Positions 18,344 through 26,982 of a stretch of 64,000 nt of DNA are shown here, piece after piece. Within the stretch, counting starts at the first letter, position 1; the number at the start of each line of letters is the position of its first letter. A model generated the notes under the pieces. That model did not search any database and was not told the origin of the DNA. It was given only the letters and a program-made list of their open reading frames with translations. Location: NCBI RefSeq assembly GCF_000426285.1, contig NZ_AUFB01000019.1:1-64000 (forward strand), given 5' to 3'. Source of the DNA: Rhizobium leucaenae USDA 9039 (GTDB lineage: Bacteria; Pseudomonadota; Alphaproteobacteria; Rhizobiales; Rhizobiaceae). The position numbers were made by a program, and so were the translations under genes.

Positions 18344-18400
18344 TCCGGATTGGACGGCGTTAAAATCCGGATTGGACGAAACAAAAATCCGAATTGGACG
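18344..18400. repeat. Three 13-bp direct repeats at 22-bp spacing (candidate enhancer sites)
   Basis: TCCGGATTGGACG occurs at 18344-18356 and 18366-18378, and TCCGAATTGGACG at 18388-18400, each exactly 22 bp apart, so all face about the same side of the helix. The first copy also sits in an imperfect palindrome from CCGTC to GACGG (18338-18357, approximate). They lie 103-175 bp upstream of the sigma-54-like promoter, the normal place for enhancer-binding activators. The rest of the 529-bp gap (18029-18557) shows no gene. Confidence 0.6.
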
Positions 18401-18557
18401 GAATATTCCTTTGCCTGAAGAAGCTAGCCGGCAGCCCTTTTTATTTTCGTCCAGGACGAGGTTGATCCTGCCATTCGGCGAACGGCTCTATGCGGCCCCA
18501 TCTCATGTCTATGGGGACCGTGATCGTTTCCGTCATATGTGTTGATGGCGCACTCGA

Positions 18558-19757
18558 CTATGCCGGTTGAAGCCCGATGCGCCGCAATGGCGGAAAGGCG
18601 AGCGCGATGGCGACCGCGCCGAGGCCGACCATGGACGACCCGATAAAGAGCCAGGAATAATTTGCAAACGTATCGAAGATCCAACCGCCGGCCAGCGGGC
18701 CAAAAGCCATTCCAATGCTCGACAGCATCGTCGCCGCGCCGAAGACAGTGCCGATGACGCGCGGGCCGAAATACTCGCGTGCAAGCACCGCATAGAGCGG
18801 CATGACCCCGCCATAGGCGCTGCCGAAGATGACCGCGAGCGCATAGAATTCGCTGAGTTGGCTGACGAGGAGATAGGTTGCGAGCGCAGCCGCCTGTACC
18901 AGCAGACCGGCGACCAAGACCGGCTTGACGCCGACCCTGTCGGCAAGCGTGCCATATAAGAGGCGGCCGCCAAGCCCCGCCAACCCCTCGACGCTGTAGA
19001 TGCTGACTGCCGCCATCGGCGCCACGCCGCAGATCGTCGCATAGCTGACCATATGGAAGATCGGCCCCGAATGCGCCGCGCAGCAGGCAAAGAAGGTTCC
19101 TCCGAGAACGAGAAATTGCGGCGATCGGAATATCTGTCCGAGCGGTACGTTCGGGCCTTCAGCCGCGGGATCGGCAGCCGGACCGCCTGCAGCAGAGGGA
19201 GCGCGTCGCACAAGCAGTGCCGCCGGCACCAGCAATATCCAGGCCAGAAAACCGATGAGCATCATGGCCGTCTGCCAATCATAGGCGGAGATTAGCCAGC
19301 GGGCGAATGGCGAAACGGTCATCGGGGCAACGCCCATGCCGGCCGAGACCAGCGAAACGGCAAGGCTGCGGTCTTCCTCAAACCATGCAGTGGTGGCAGC
19401 GATCATCGGCGCGAAAAACGCGCTGGCGGCGAGACCGACGAGAATGCCATAGGTCAATTGAAACTGGAGGAGCGATCCCGCGCGGCTCGCCAGCACAAGC
19501 GCAAGCCCCAACAAGACCGCGCCTATCAACACGACGATACGTGGGCCGAAGCGGTCGCTTGCCGCGCCCCACAAGAACCCGCCGAGACCCATGACCAGGA
19601 AATTGAGCGTCATCGCGCTCGCAATGCCCGCATGCGACCAATTGGTGGCCGTCGCGATCGGCACTTGAAAAATAGCCAGTGAAAACATCGCGCCAAGCGC
19701 AACGCAGGTCATCAGCGCGCCGGCGGCGACGATGACCCAACGATAGGAAACGCTCAT
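18558..19757 (-). CDS. MFS transporter (monocarboxylate/oxalate-formate type)
   Basis: The 399-residue protein has 12 predicted membrane helices in two halves and is full length for the family. The motif between helices 2 and 3, GGFLWGAASDRFGPRIVVL, is the MFS signature, and RWVIVAAGALMTCVALGAMFSLAIF opens helix 1. The sequence resembles the oxalate/formate antiporter and monocarboxylate carrier group. The loop between halves is Ala/Pro rich (RRAPSAAGGPAADPAAEG). It is transcribed in the same direction as the MHS carrier but separated from it by 529 bp. The direction of transport and the substrate are unknown. Confidence 0.85.
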   Translation of the reverse strand: MSVSYRWVIVAAGALMTCVALGAMFSLAIFQVPIATATNWSHAGIASAMTLNFLVMGLGGFLWGAASDRFGPRIVVLIGAVLLGLALVLASRAGSLLQFQLTYGILVGLAASAFFAPMIAATTAWFEEDRSLAVSLVSAGMGVAPMTVSPFARWLISAYDWQTAMMLIGFLAWILLVPAALLVRRAPSAAGGPAADPAAEGPNVPLGQIFRSPQFLVLGGTFFACCAAHSGPIFHMVSYATICGVAPMAAVSIYSVEGLAGLGGRLLYGTLADRVGVKPVLVAGLLVQAAALATYLLVSQLSEFYALAVIFGSAYGGVMPLYAVLAREYFGPRVIGTVFGAATMLSSIGMAFGPLAGGWIFDTFANYSWLFIGSSMVGLGAVAIALAFPPLRRIGLQPA

Positions 19758-20091
19758 ATCCGCTTAACCCCTATTAGCGATTGATCTTCGTGCGGCATCG
19801 GCGGCCCTGCTCCGCAGTGCCATCCATTTCCTAAAGACGCTCGAGCTGGCGTGATTTCGACACGCCCCGTTCATTTATTCTTGAGCATGCACCTGGGGTG
19901 AGGCAGATCGATGTGCAAAGGCATCGCGGCCGACAACCTCGACGCCTTGCATGAACAGCCCTCGCGATGTTTCGGGTATCAGCATCGATGCGTTCGATTC
20001 GGCAAATATGATCATAAGCCCCGCGACCGTTGCCGTCATGTCGGTGCTGGAAATGATACGGACCGCGGTTTCGCTTGGCTAGCGGATCCAC
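19758..20091. other. Intergenic gap without recognised feature
   Basis: The 334 bp upstream of the MFS gene show no convincing reading frame with a ribosome site, no strong hairpin and no recognised operator. They presumably contain the MFS promoter. Confidence 0.5.
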
Positions 20092-20463
20092 CTATGTCAA
20101 GTTCTCGCGCCGCCACTCTTCGACGCGCTCATCCATATCGATGCTGCCCCTTTCCGCCAGGATGTTCAGGGCGGTGTCGTGCTGCTCCTTGCTCACTTCC
20201 TGCACGGTCAGGAGGACGCCACCGCGCCGGAGCGCCTCCGCGTAGTTCTTGCGCTGCTCTTCGGTAAAGAAGAACCCGGTCAGGGCGTCGATGAAGCCGA
20301 TGTGATCGATGGGTGGTACATTGGGCCGGTTTCCGGGCGTCATGGTGATGGCATCTTTCGGTATACCGGCTTCCATGAGTTCGTCGGACGCCTTTTCGGC
20401 GTCGGACTCATCGTCAAAAAATGCGCTGAGCGCGTGCGAACCGGGTTTTCCTGCGATTTCCAT
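20092..20463 (-). CDS. Small general-stress-like protein
   Basis: From the ATG at 20463, preceded by GGAG, the protein has 123 residues. It begins SHALSAFFDDESDAEKASDELMEAGIPKDAI, which resembles the N-terminal ferredoxin-like fold of 'general stress protein 17M'-type domains and heat-induced YflT relatives. It has no signal peptide and is very acidic. The second half has EEQRKNYAEALRRGGVLLTVQEV and ends with a charged helix. Such proteins are commonly upregulated by stress, but no biochemical role is established. It follows the old yellow enzyme gene by about 66 bp in the same direction and may be co-transcribed. Confidence 0.7.
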   Translation of the reverse strand: MEIAGKPGSHALSAFFDDESDAEKASDELMEAGIPKDAITMTPGNRPNVPPIDHIGFIDALTGFFFTEEQRKNYAEALRRGGVLLTVQEVSKEQHDTALNILAERGSIDMDERVEEWRRENLT

Positions 20464-20529
20464 GGTGTTTCTCCATCGCTGTTCTGATGTCATAACGATG
20501 GTGGCAGTTCGCAGTTCCCCCGGCCCTTG

Positions 20530-21654
20530 CTATGCGCGGACGGCGGTAACGCCCAGCTCGAACAGGTCCTTGAATTGGCGCGGCTGACTGCGCAGATATT
20601 GGTTGGGCGCCCGCACCTGAGCTCCCAATTCCGCAGCCGCGTGCCATGGCCAGCGGGGATCGTAGAGAATGGCGCGCGCCAGCGCGATGATGTCGGCATC
20701 TCCGGTCGAGACGATCGCTTCGGCCTGCGTCGGCTCGGTTATCAGCCCGACGGCGACCACCGGCATGCGGACGGCGGCTTTGACGGCGCGGGCAAGCGGC
20801 ACCTGATAGCTCGGTCCGATCGGAATCTGCTGCGCCGGGTGAAGGCCCCCGCTGGAGACATGAATCGCATCGCAGCCGCGGGCGTCGAGCACCTTGGCGA
20901 AAGCAACGATCTCATTGATGGTCAGGCCGCCTTCGACCCAATCCGTACCCGAGACCCGCATGGTGACCGCTCTATCGGCCGCAAAGGCGGCCCGCACCGC
21001 ATCGAATACCTCCAGCGGAAACCGCATCCGGTTCTCCAGCGAGCCGCCATATTCGTCCTCTCGCTTGTTCGAAAGCGGCGAGAGGAACTGGTGCAGGAGA
21101 TAGCCGTGGGCTCCGTGAAGCTGAATGAAGTCGAGCCCGAGTCGACCCGCGCGGGCGGCCGAGGCTGCGAAGGCGTCGCGAATCCGCCGCAGCCCATCAC
21201 GATCCAATGCGGTCGGCGGAACCCGTCCCTCGGTAAAGGGGACTGCCGAGGGTGCCTCCGTCTGCCAGCCATGCGGTTCGCCGGGCGCGATCTGCGCCCC
21301 TCCGAGCCAGGGCACTTCGGTCGACGCCTTGCGGCCGGCATGGCTTAGTTGAATGCCGATCGGCATGTCCGACCAGCGCCGGATGCCCTCAAGCGTCCTG
21401 CGCATTGCCGCTTCCGTTTCATCGTTCCACAGCCCGACATCCGCCCAACTGATGCGGCCTTCCGGAAGAACCGCCGTGGCTTCAATGGTCAGCAAGGCTG
21501 CCCCGGAGAGGGCAAGCTGGCCGAGATGAATGAGGTGCCAATCGTTCATGCATCCATCCTCTGCCGAATATTGGCACATGGGTGCAATGACGATGCGGTT
21601 GGCTAGGTCGAGATTGCGGACACGGAGCGGCGTGAAAAGGGCAGATTGGGCCAT
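20530..21654 (-). CDS. Old yellow enzyme family NADH:flavin oxidoreductase (YqjM/NamA type)
   Basis: The 374-residue FMN enzyme matches the thermophilic-like OYE subgroup. Visible motifs are IVIAPMCQYSAEDG (about 22-35) with the Cys that tunes FMN in YqjM, IGIQLSHAGRK (about 98-108), DFIQLHGAHGYLLHQFLSPLSN and YGGSLENRMRF, and the late ADIIALARAILYDPRWPW. These enzymes reduce activated C=C bonds, nitro compounds or quinones with NAD(P)H in the cytoplasm. GAGGATACC precedes the ATG. The physiological substrate is probably an electrophile released in stress; it is not determined. Confidence 0.92.
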   Translation of the reverse strand: MAQSALFTPLRVRNLDLANRIVIAPMCQYSAEDGCMNDWHLIHLGQLALSGAALLTIEATAVLPEGRISWADVGLWNDETEAAMRRTLEGIRRWSDMPIGIQLSHAGRKASTEVPWLGGAQIAPGEPHGWQTEAPSAVPFTEGRVPPTALDRDGLRRIRDAFAASAARAGRLGLDFIQLHGAHGYLLHQFLSPLSNKREDEYGGSLENRMRFPLEVFDAVRAAFAADRAVTMRVSGTDWVEGGLTINEIVAFAKVLDARGCDAIHVSSGGLHPAQQIPIGPSYQVPLARAVKAAVRMPVVAVGLITEPTQAEAIVSTGDADIIALARAILYDPRWPWHAAAELGAQVRAPNQYLRSQPRQFKDLFELGVTAVRA

Positions 21655-21780
21655 GATGGTATCCTCTGTACGGTGCGGCGCGTGTGCACATGGTTGCGCG
21701 GACGATCGGCTCTTCTTAACACCTCGGGCGGTTCCGGCGAAATTACCGAATTGACCGGCCTTTTCGTTTTCGCCGAATAC

Positions 21781-22737
21781 CTATGATCGGGCAACCGGCA
21801 GCAGGGTTCGCTTCTCAATTCGGCCTGCGACCGAGAAGACCAGTAGATCGGTGTTTTGACCGATCTTTTCGCCGCTCAACAATCTTACGATGTCGTCGAC
21901 GCCGCCAACCGGTGTGCCGTCGATCGCCAGAATGTAGTCGCCGTCGCGTAAGCCTGCACGCTCGGCAGGACCGCCGGGTTCGACGCGTCTGACGCGCACC
22001 GAGGTTGCCTGGCCTGTGCCGGCCTCAAGGGCAATCCTCCGCGGCAGTTCGATCGTATCGCCGGCAATGCCGATGAAGGCGCGCCTGACCTGGCCGTAGC
22101 GCAGTATTTCCGAAACCACGAAGTTCGCCGTATTGGAAGCCACCGCAAATGCGATGCTCTGCGCACCCTGGATGACGGCCGTATTGACTCCGATGACCTC
22201 GCCGCCCGACGATACCAGCGGTCCTCCGGAATTGCCCGGATTGAGCGCGGCGTCGGTCTGAATGACGTCGTCCATCAGACGCCCGCTCGCAGACCGCATC
22301 GAGCGACCAAGCGCCGATACGATGCCGGCGGTCACCGTCCACTCGAAGCCGAGCGGATTTCCGATGGCAATCGCGATATGGCCCCTGCGCAGACGCTTGG
22401 AGTCCCCGAGGCGCGCCCAGGCTCCGACGCCGGAATTCGCTCGGATGAGGGCGATATCGGTGTCGACGTCGCGTCCAAGGACGCGTCCTTCGGTGACGGA
22501 ACCGTCAGGTGCGGTGATGCGGACGATCTTGGCGTCGTCGACGACATGGTTGTTGGTGACGATCAGCCCATCCGGCGAGACGGCAAAGCCGGACCCATGT
22601 CCGCCCCTGCCGCCAACCCGCTCGATCCGGCTGACCGCCGGTCCGACCATGTCCACCGCACCTGCTATGGATTGAGAATATGCATCTATCAGTGCCCCGT
22701 CGTCTGCGGGCACAATGTTCTTATCTATAAAACCCAT
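21781..22737 (-). CDS. DegP/HtrA-like trypsin-type serine protease with PDZ domain
   Basis: The 318-residue protein has a complete S1C triad: His64 (TNNHVV), Asp94 (DTDIALI) and Ser170 (NPGNSGGPL), followed by one PDZ domain (about 215-305) with EPGGPAERAGLRDGDYILAIDG. HtrA proteases degrade misfolded proteins. Unlike classical DegP there is no signal peptide or membrane anchor, and only one PDZ domain, so a cytoplasmic location is likely. GAGGATC precedes the ATG at 22737. Upstream, 22738-23057 holds no gene. Confidence 0.9.
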   Translation of the reverse strand: MGFIDKNIVPADDGALIDAYSQSIAGAVDMVGPAVSRIERVGGRGGHGSGFAVSPDGLIVTNNHVVDDAKIVRITAPDGSVTEGRVLGRDVDTDIALIRANSGVGAWARLGDSKRLRRGHIAIAIGNPLGFEWTVTAGIVSALGRSMRSASGRLMDDVIQTDAALNPGNSGGPLVSSGGEVIGVNTAVIQGAQSIAFAVASNTANFVVSEILRYGQVRRAFIGIAGDTIELPRRIALEAGTGQATSVRVRRVEPGGPAERAGLRDGDYILAIDGTPVGGVDDIVRLLSGEKIGQNTDLLVFSVAGRIEKRTLLPVARS

Positions 22738-22982
22738 CGTTTGATCCTCAAACAGCGGCGCCCATCGTCGCTGCCGCCGGCGAACCGATCACAGAGATGC
22801 CCTGGTTCGCCATGGCGCTGTCTTTAGAATTAGATGGATGGGCATCCGCTTGCGTTCAAGTCGGGATGCAAGACATCGGTCGCGCACGAGTTAATCGTCG
22901 CCATATTTTTTAAGGGCGAAATCGTTTTGAATAGGCCATCCATCCGTCAATGCCAGCAAGCGAGAAGCTTGATATGCAATCA

Positions 22983-23012
22983 CACGCCGGTGGCAGTGGC
23001 CATGCCGGCGTG
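22983..23012 (-). terminator. Strong hairpin downstream of ohr
   Basis: CACGCCGG (22983-22990) pairs perfectly with CCGGCGTG (23005-23012), with further TGGC/GCCA pairing inside. It lies about 46 bases after the ohr stop on the minus strand. No T-run follows, so it may end transcription only partly or stabilise the mRNA. It is the only distinctive feature of the 320-bp gap before the protease gene. Confidence 0.4.
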
Positions 23013-23057
23013 CGATGGTGATCTTATATCGACGCAGCGATTGCTGGGCGGATATGC

Positions 23058-23474
23058 TCAGACGACGTTGATCACGACATCGATATTGCCGCGGGTGGCC
23101 TTGGAATAGGGGCAAGTCTGATGCGCAGCCTCCACAAGCGCCTGAGCGACATCGCGCTCCAAGCCCGGCAGGCTGACGTTGAGGCGGGCCTGCAGGAAAT
23201 AGGCGCCGTCGACAAGGCAAAGATCCACCTCGGCATCGATAGCGGCATCAGCCGGAACGGCGACCTTCATCTTGCGGGCGGCAAGGCCGATCGCACCTTC
23301 GAAACAGGCCGACCAGCCCGCCGCGAACAGTTGTTCCGGATTGGTGCCGGCGCCGGAGGTGCCGGGGGAGGAAAGCTTGATGTCCAGGCGGCCATCGGAG
23401 CTGCGCGACGCGCCGTCGCGGCCGCCGGTGGTGTGGGTCTTGCCGGTGTAGAGGACTTTATCGGTCTGGGTCAT
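23058..23474 (-). CDS. ohr: Ohr/OsmC-family organic hydroperoxide reductase
   Basis: The 138-residue protein has the two peroxidatic/resolving cysteines of Ohr, Cys57 (GWSACFEGA) and Cys121 (HQTCPYSKAT), and the typical start KVLYTGKTHTTGGRDG. Ohr dimers reduce organic hydroperoxides in the cytoplasm with lipoylated proteins as electron donors. AAGGAA precedes the ATG. Its leader (23522-23600) resembles that of dipZ. No ohrR-type MarR gene lies beside it; a TTTGTAC/GTACAAA palindrome upstream may be its operator. Confidence 0.95.
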   Translation of the reverse strand: MTQTDKVLYTGKTHTTGGRDGASRSSDGRLDIKLSSPGTSGAGTNPEQLFAAGWSACFEGAIGLAARKMKVAVPADAAIDAEVDLCLVDGAYFLQARLNVSLPGLERDVAQALVEAAHQTCPYSKATRGNIDVVINVV

Positions 23475-23521
23475 GATGTTGGTTCCTTCGAAGCGGTTGA
23501 TGGCGCCCTGGTGAGGGGCAA

Positions 23522-23600
23522 TGACTGCTCACCAGCCATTGCCCGCATAAAGCGGTGTCGACGTATCCGGCATATGTCCTGATTGAGCGGAAGTGTAACG
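23522..23600 (-). promoter_or_regulatory. ohr leader, one copy of a duplicated promoter/leader
   Basis: This segment aligns without gaps, at roughly 75-80 percent identity by eye, with 25519-25597 upstream of dipZ. Conserved blocks on the minus strand are CGTTACA, GGACA, GGATACGTC, TTATGCGG and CAATGGCTG. GTTACA and CATATG are 17 bp apart and could be a promoter. A 14-codon frame (23573 to stop at 23529) reads MPDTSTPLYAGNGW, and the other copy has a similar opening. Confidence 0.6.
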
Positions 23601-23620
23601 GAGTGTGGGGTGGCGGCGGC

Positions 23621-23640
23621 TTTGTACATTGCCGTACAAA
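23621..23640. promoter_or_regulatory. Palindrome TTTGTAC-N6-GTACAAA upstream of ohr
   Basis: Perfect 7-bp arms at 23621-23627 and 23634-23640 lie between the dipZ stop and the ohr leader, 147 bp before the ohr ATG. OhrR-type repressors bind palindromes containing TAC/GTA, so this may be an operator; the match is suggestive only. Confidence 0.4.
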
Positions 23641-23715
23641 GAGGTTGGCAGACGGTTGCTAGGTCGCCGGGCGGCCGCCGGTATAACCAGACGCCACGCT
23701 GCATCGTCCTGCTCT

Positions 23716-25476
23716 TCACCCAAAGGTGAAAACGTAGGCTTCGACACCGGGATCGAGGAAGCGGACCGTGAAAGTCCGCTCGCTGACATCGCCGGCTTGG
23801 CGCACGAGCTGATAGAGGCGTGTTTCGGTGATCGTGCCGTTCCCTTCGGCGTCGGTGTCGGCGCCATGGCTTGCGCCGGGCCGCTTACCATCGACCGTGA
23901 CCTGAAACCGCACCGGCTTGCCGCCGGCGCTGGGGCCGAGAACGAGGTGCAGGTCACGGGCGCTGAAGCGATAGGTGATGCCACCGCCGGCCTTGTTTAG
24001 CGTCGCTTGTTCGGGACCGACGGTCCAGTTGCCGGAGAGGCCCCATTCGTTGAGACCGAGTTCGCCGACCGTGTAGTCCTGGGCGGCATTCCCGTTCAGA
24101 CCTTCCGGCGACACAAAGTTCGAGGCTTCCTTGTAGCCGATATAGGTCTCGCCGGATCTGATATTGCCGAGATCGGGGGCTGCTTCGGACCCACGCGCAT
24201 TCGGCGTGACCATGCTGTTTTCGGGCATCTCACTGCCGGCGTCCGCCAGCAGCTCCTGGATAACTTTTTCCGAGGTGTCGTACTCCCCTTCCCCGAAAAC
24301 ATGGTGCCTGATCTGCCCCTTGGCATCGACGAAATAGAGTGCCGGCCAATAGCTGTTCTGGAACGCCTGCCAGATCCTGTAGTTGTTGTCGATGGCGACG
24401 GGATAGCCGATGTCGAAGTCCTTGAGGGCTCCCCTCACGTTATCGATGTTCTTCTCGAAAGCGAATTCCGGTGCGTGCACGCCGATGACGACGAGCCCCT
24501 GATCCCGGTATTTTTCCGCCCAGGCCTTGATGTAGGGGATGGTGCGGATGCAGTTGATGCAGGAATAGGTCCAGAAATCCACCAGCACGACCTTGCCGCG
24601 AAGCTGCTCGGCGGTCAGCGGCGGCGAGTTCAGCCATTGGGCGGCGCCATCCAGCGAGGGAATCCGGCCCTCGATGGGAAGCTTGCTTTTGAAGTGGGGC
24701 TTTGCGGCGGTCATCATCGGTGTGTTGCTCGCCACCATTGTGGCTGCAGCCTCTGGACGATGGGCGTTGAGACTATCGAGAATGGCCTGCTCGAACGTCG
24801 AGGTGCTGGCATAGGACAAGTGCGCGAGAACCCCCGTGTCGAAGCCAAGCGCAATCGCGGCGACACCGGCGAGCACCGCCGCGCCGAGCGCCTGACGCAG
24901 TCTTTCGCCGGAGCCGAGCGAGCTTTTCATGGCCGCGAAGACTCGACCGCCGATCAGGAGTGCCGCGGCGAGCGATGTTGCCGCACCCGCCGCATAGGCC
25001 AGAAGCAGCAAAGTCGTATGGGGATTCGCTCCCTGAAGTGCGGCGCCAGTCAGGATCAGGCCGAGGATAGGGCCGGCGCAGGGCGCCCATAGCAGCCCGG
25101 TTGCTATGCCGAGAACCAAAGAACTCCCAACTGTCGAGCGTTCACCGGGCGAATTCATCAACCTGTTTCCCAAGGCCACGATCGGTCGGGTCAGGACTGT
25201 AGCAATCTGCGGAGAGACGAGGGTCACACCGAAGACGGCAAGCAACGCTATGGCGGCGTAGCGGCCGTATTCGTTTGCATGAACGGCCCATCCGCCGCCG
25301 ATGGCCGCAAGCGTCGCGACTGCGGCAAAGGTCATCGCCATGCCGGCGAGCATCGGCAAGCCGCTTTTGACGAAGGGCTGTCCGGCACGGGCAAAGACGA
25401 AGGGAAGAACAGGAAGAATACACGGGCTGAGGATTGTCAGCACGCCCCCGAGATAGGCAATGACAAGAAGCGTCAT
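23716..25476 (-). CDS. dipZ: DipZ: CcdA-like membrane domain fused to TlpA-like thioredoxin domain
   Basis: From the ATG at 25476, preceded by AAGGAA, the protein has 586 residues. Residues 1-230 form a CcdA/DsbD-type membrane domain with conserved Cys19 (LSPCILPVLPF) and Cys133 (WAPCAGPILG). Residues about 270-420 form a periplasmic thioredoxin-like domain with the CxxC pair Cys306/Cys309 (YSCINCIRTIPY), and the C-terminal 150 residues match the beta-rich DipZ tail. DipZ carries electrons from cytoplasmic thioredoxin across the membrane to periplasmic thiols. With ohr and the kinase/regulator pair it forms a redox-stress block. Confidence 0.93.
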   Translation of the reverse strand: MTLLVIAYLGGVLTILSPCILPVLPFVFARAGQPFVKSGLPMLAGMAMTFAAVATLAAIGGGWAVHANEYGRYAAIALLAVFGVTLVSPQIATVLTRPIVALGNRLMNSPGERSTVGSSLVLGIATGLLWAPCAGPILGLILTGAALQGANPHTTLLLLAYAAGAATSLAAALLIGGRVFAAMKSSLGSGERLRQALGAAVLAGVAAIALGFDTGVLAHLSYASTSTFEQAILDSLNAHRPEAAATMVASNTPMMTAAKPHFKSKLPIEGRIPSLDGAAQWLNSPPLTAEQLRGKVVLVDFWTYSCINCIRTIPYIKAWAEKYRDQGLVVIGVHAPEFAFEKNIDNVRGALKDFDIGYPVAIDNNYRIWQAFQNSYWPALYFVDAKGQIRHHVFGEGEYDTSEKVIQELLADAGSEMPENSMVTPNARGSEAAPDLGNIRSGETYIGYKEASNFVSPEGLNGNAAQDYTVGELGLNEWGLSGNWTVGPEQATLNKAGGGITYRFSARDLHLVLGPSAGGKPVRFQVTVDGKRPGASHGADTDAEGNGTITETRLYQLVRQAGDVSERTFTVRFLDPGVEAYVFTFG

Positions 25477-25518
25477 CTTCGTTTCCTTTGAAAGCATTGA
25501 TCGGGCGCCAGGGCGCAA

Positions 25519-25597
25519 TGGCCGACGAGCAGCCATTGGCCGCATAAGGGGGAGCGGACGTATCCCGCATGTGTCCCGATCGGGCGAAAATGTAACG
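25519..25597 (-). promoter_or_regulatory. dipZ leader, second copy of the duplicated promoter/leader
   Basis: This is the counterpart of 23522-23600, with GTTACA-N17-CACATG and the same downstream blocks, beginning about 121 bp before the dipZ ATG. Here the frame opening MRDTSAPPYAANG has no early stop and runs into dipZ in another frame, so a short leader peptide is not conserved in length. Confidence 0.55.
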
Positions 25598-25659
25598 AAG
25601 TGTTCGACGAGAGATGAACCGCTACGTTCGGATACAAACGGATCGCGGTCTTCCGCTTC

Positions 25660-26982
25660 TCAGCGGATGGTGATTTCCGCCGATAGACCGCCGCCCACGC
25701 GGTTGTGCAATGCGAGCGAGCCGCCAATCGCAAGGGCTAACTGGCCGGCGATCGCCAATCCCAATCCGGTTCCCCCGGTTCCACGGCTTCGGGATTGTTC
25801 GAGCCGGAAGAAGGGTTGCATGACGGCCTCGAGCTGATCCTCTGGAATGCCGGGACCCCTATCCAGCACCTTAATGAGGATGGCCCCGGTGCCATCCTTC
25901 TGCACCGAAATTTCCGCCGTGCCTGCGAATTTGAGCGCGTTGTCGATGAGATTTGTCAGAACCCTTCGGAGGGCATGCGGCCGCGTGACGATCGCGCCAT
26001 CGATCTTGTCGGCGACCATCACAGCCTTGCCGGTATCCTGATAGTCATAGGCAAGGCTCTCGACGAAAGAGCCGATATCAATGCGGGAGGGTTTCTCGGT
26101 ATTTCCGTGGGCGCTGCGGGCATAGGCTACCCCTTCGTGGACGAGGCGCTCGATTTCGGCGAGGTCCTGAACCAGCTTTTCCTTCTCCGCCGAGTCTTCC
26201 GCGATTTCGGCCCGCAGCTTCATGCGGGTAATCGGCGTCTGGAGATCATGCGAGATCGCCGCGAGAATCTGCACCCTCTCCTCGAGATAATGGGCAATGC
26301 GATCCCGCATCGCATTGAAGGCACGCGCCGCATGGGCGACCTCGCTCGGCCCTGCTTCTGTCAAACGCGGCGTCTTCTTGTTCGGATCAAGAGCGTCGGC
26401 GGCATTGGCGAGATTCGCCAGCGGCCGGATTGCCTGCCGGACGACAAGCCAGGTGCAGAGAATGAGAAGACCGAGCTGCAGGAGAAGAACGAAGGGCAGC
26501 CATACAGCCATCGGCATGATGGGTGCGGGCTTGACGTCGATCGTCAGCGGATTGCCGTCACTTAAAGTGAGGTGGGCTTGGAGGCGTTTGCCGTCACCCG
26601 GTATCGACTCGAAGCTGATGGGAAAACGCTTGCCGACGGCATCCTGTATTTTTCCCGCAATCTGCCTGCCCTGATCCGTCATATCAGGCACGCCGGGAAG
26701 GCCCGGACCGAGCACAAACCGATAGGTTCCGCGATCGAGGCGATCCAGCCAATCGGCACGCTCGGCCGCCGGCAGCCGGTCGAGAACGGCGATCGAGGTC
26801 GCCACATCGCTCTCCAGCGTGTTGAGCATGACCGTCTTCGCTGAGATGTAGCGTTCCAGGAACTGGACGCTGAAGGTAAGCCCCTGCGCCAGCATCAGTC
26901 CGGCGAGAAGGATCAGGAACAGCCTTGATCCCAAGGTGCGGGGCCAAGACAGGAATCCTCGAAACCGCGCGACGGCGCTCAT
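25660..26982 (-). CDS. Membrane sensor histidine kinase (EnvZ-like)
   Basis: The 440-residue kinase has two membrane helices (about 20-42 and 160-182) around a periplasmic sensor of about 115 residues, a HAMP linker (RQAIRPLANLANAADAL), the phosphoacceptor His245 in AAISHDLQTPITRMK, and ATPase boxes NLIDNALKFAG, DRGPGIPEDQ and GTGGTGLGLAIAG. Its ATG overlaps the stop of the response regulator gene as ATGA, so the two are made together. With dipZ and ohr downstream on the same strand, a signal of envelope or redox stress is plausible but not shown. Confidence 0.93.
   Translation of the reverse strand: MSAVARFRGFLSWPRTLGSRLFLILLAGLMLAQGLTFSVQFLERYISAKTVMLNTLESDVATSIAVLDRLPAAERADWLDRLDRGTYRFVLGPGLPGVPDMTDQGRQIAGKIQDAVGKRFPISFESIPGDGKRLQAHLTLSDGNPLTIDVKPAPIMPMAVWLPFVLLLQLGLLILCTWLVVRQAIRPLANLANAADALDPNKKTPRLTEAGPSEVAHAARAFNAMRDRIAHYLEERVQILAAISHDLQTPITRMKLRAEIAEDSAEKEKLVQDLAEIERLVHEGVAYARSAHGNTEKPSRIDIGSFVESLAYDYQDTGKAVMVADKIDGAIVTRPHALRRVLTNLIDNALKFAGTAEISVQKDGTGAILIKVLDRGPGIPEDQLEAVMQPFFRLEQSRSRGTGGTGLGLAIAGQLALAIGGSLALHNRVGGGLSAEITIR

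Noticed and set aside
24007..25092. 361-codon plus-strand frame opposite dipZ
   Set aside because: Shadow frame, Asp/Gly/Arg-rich composition typical of the reverse complement of GC-rich coding sequence.
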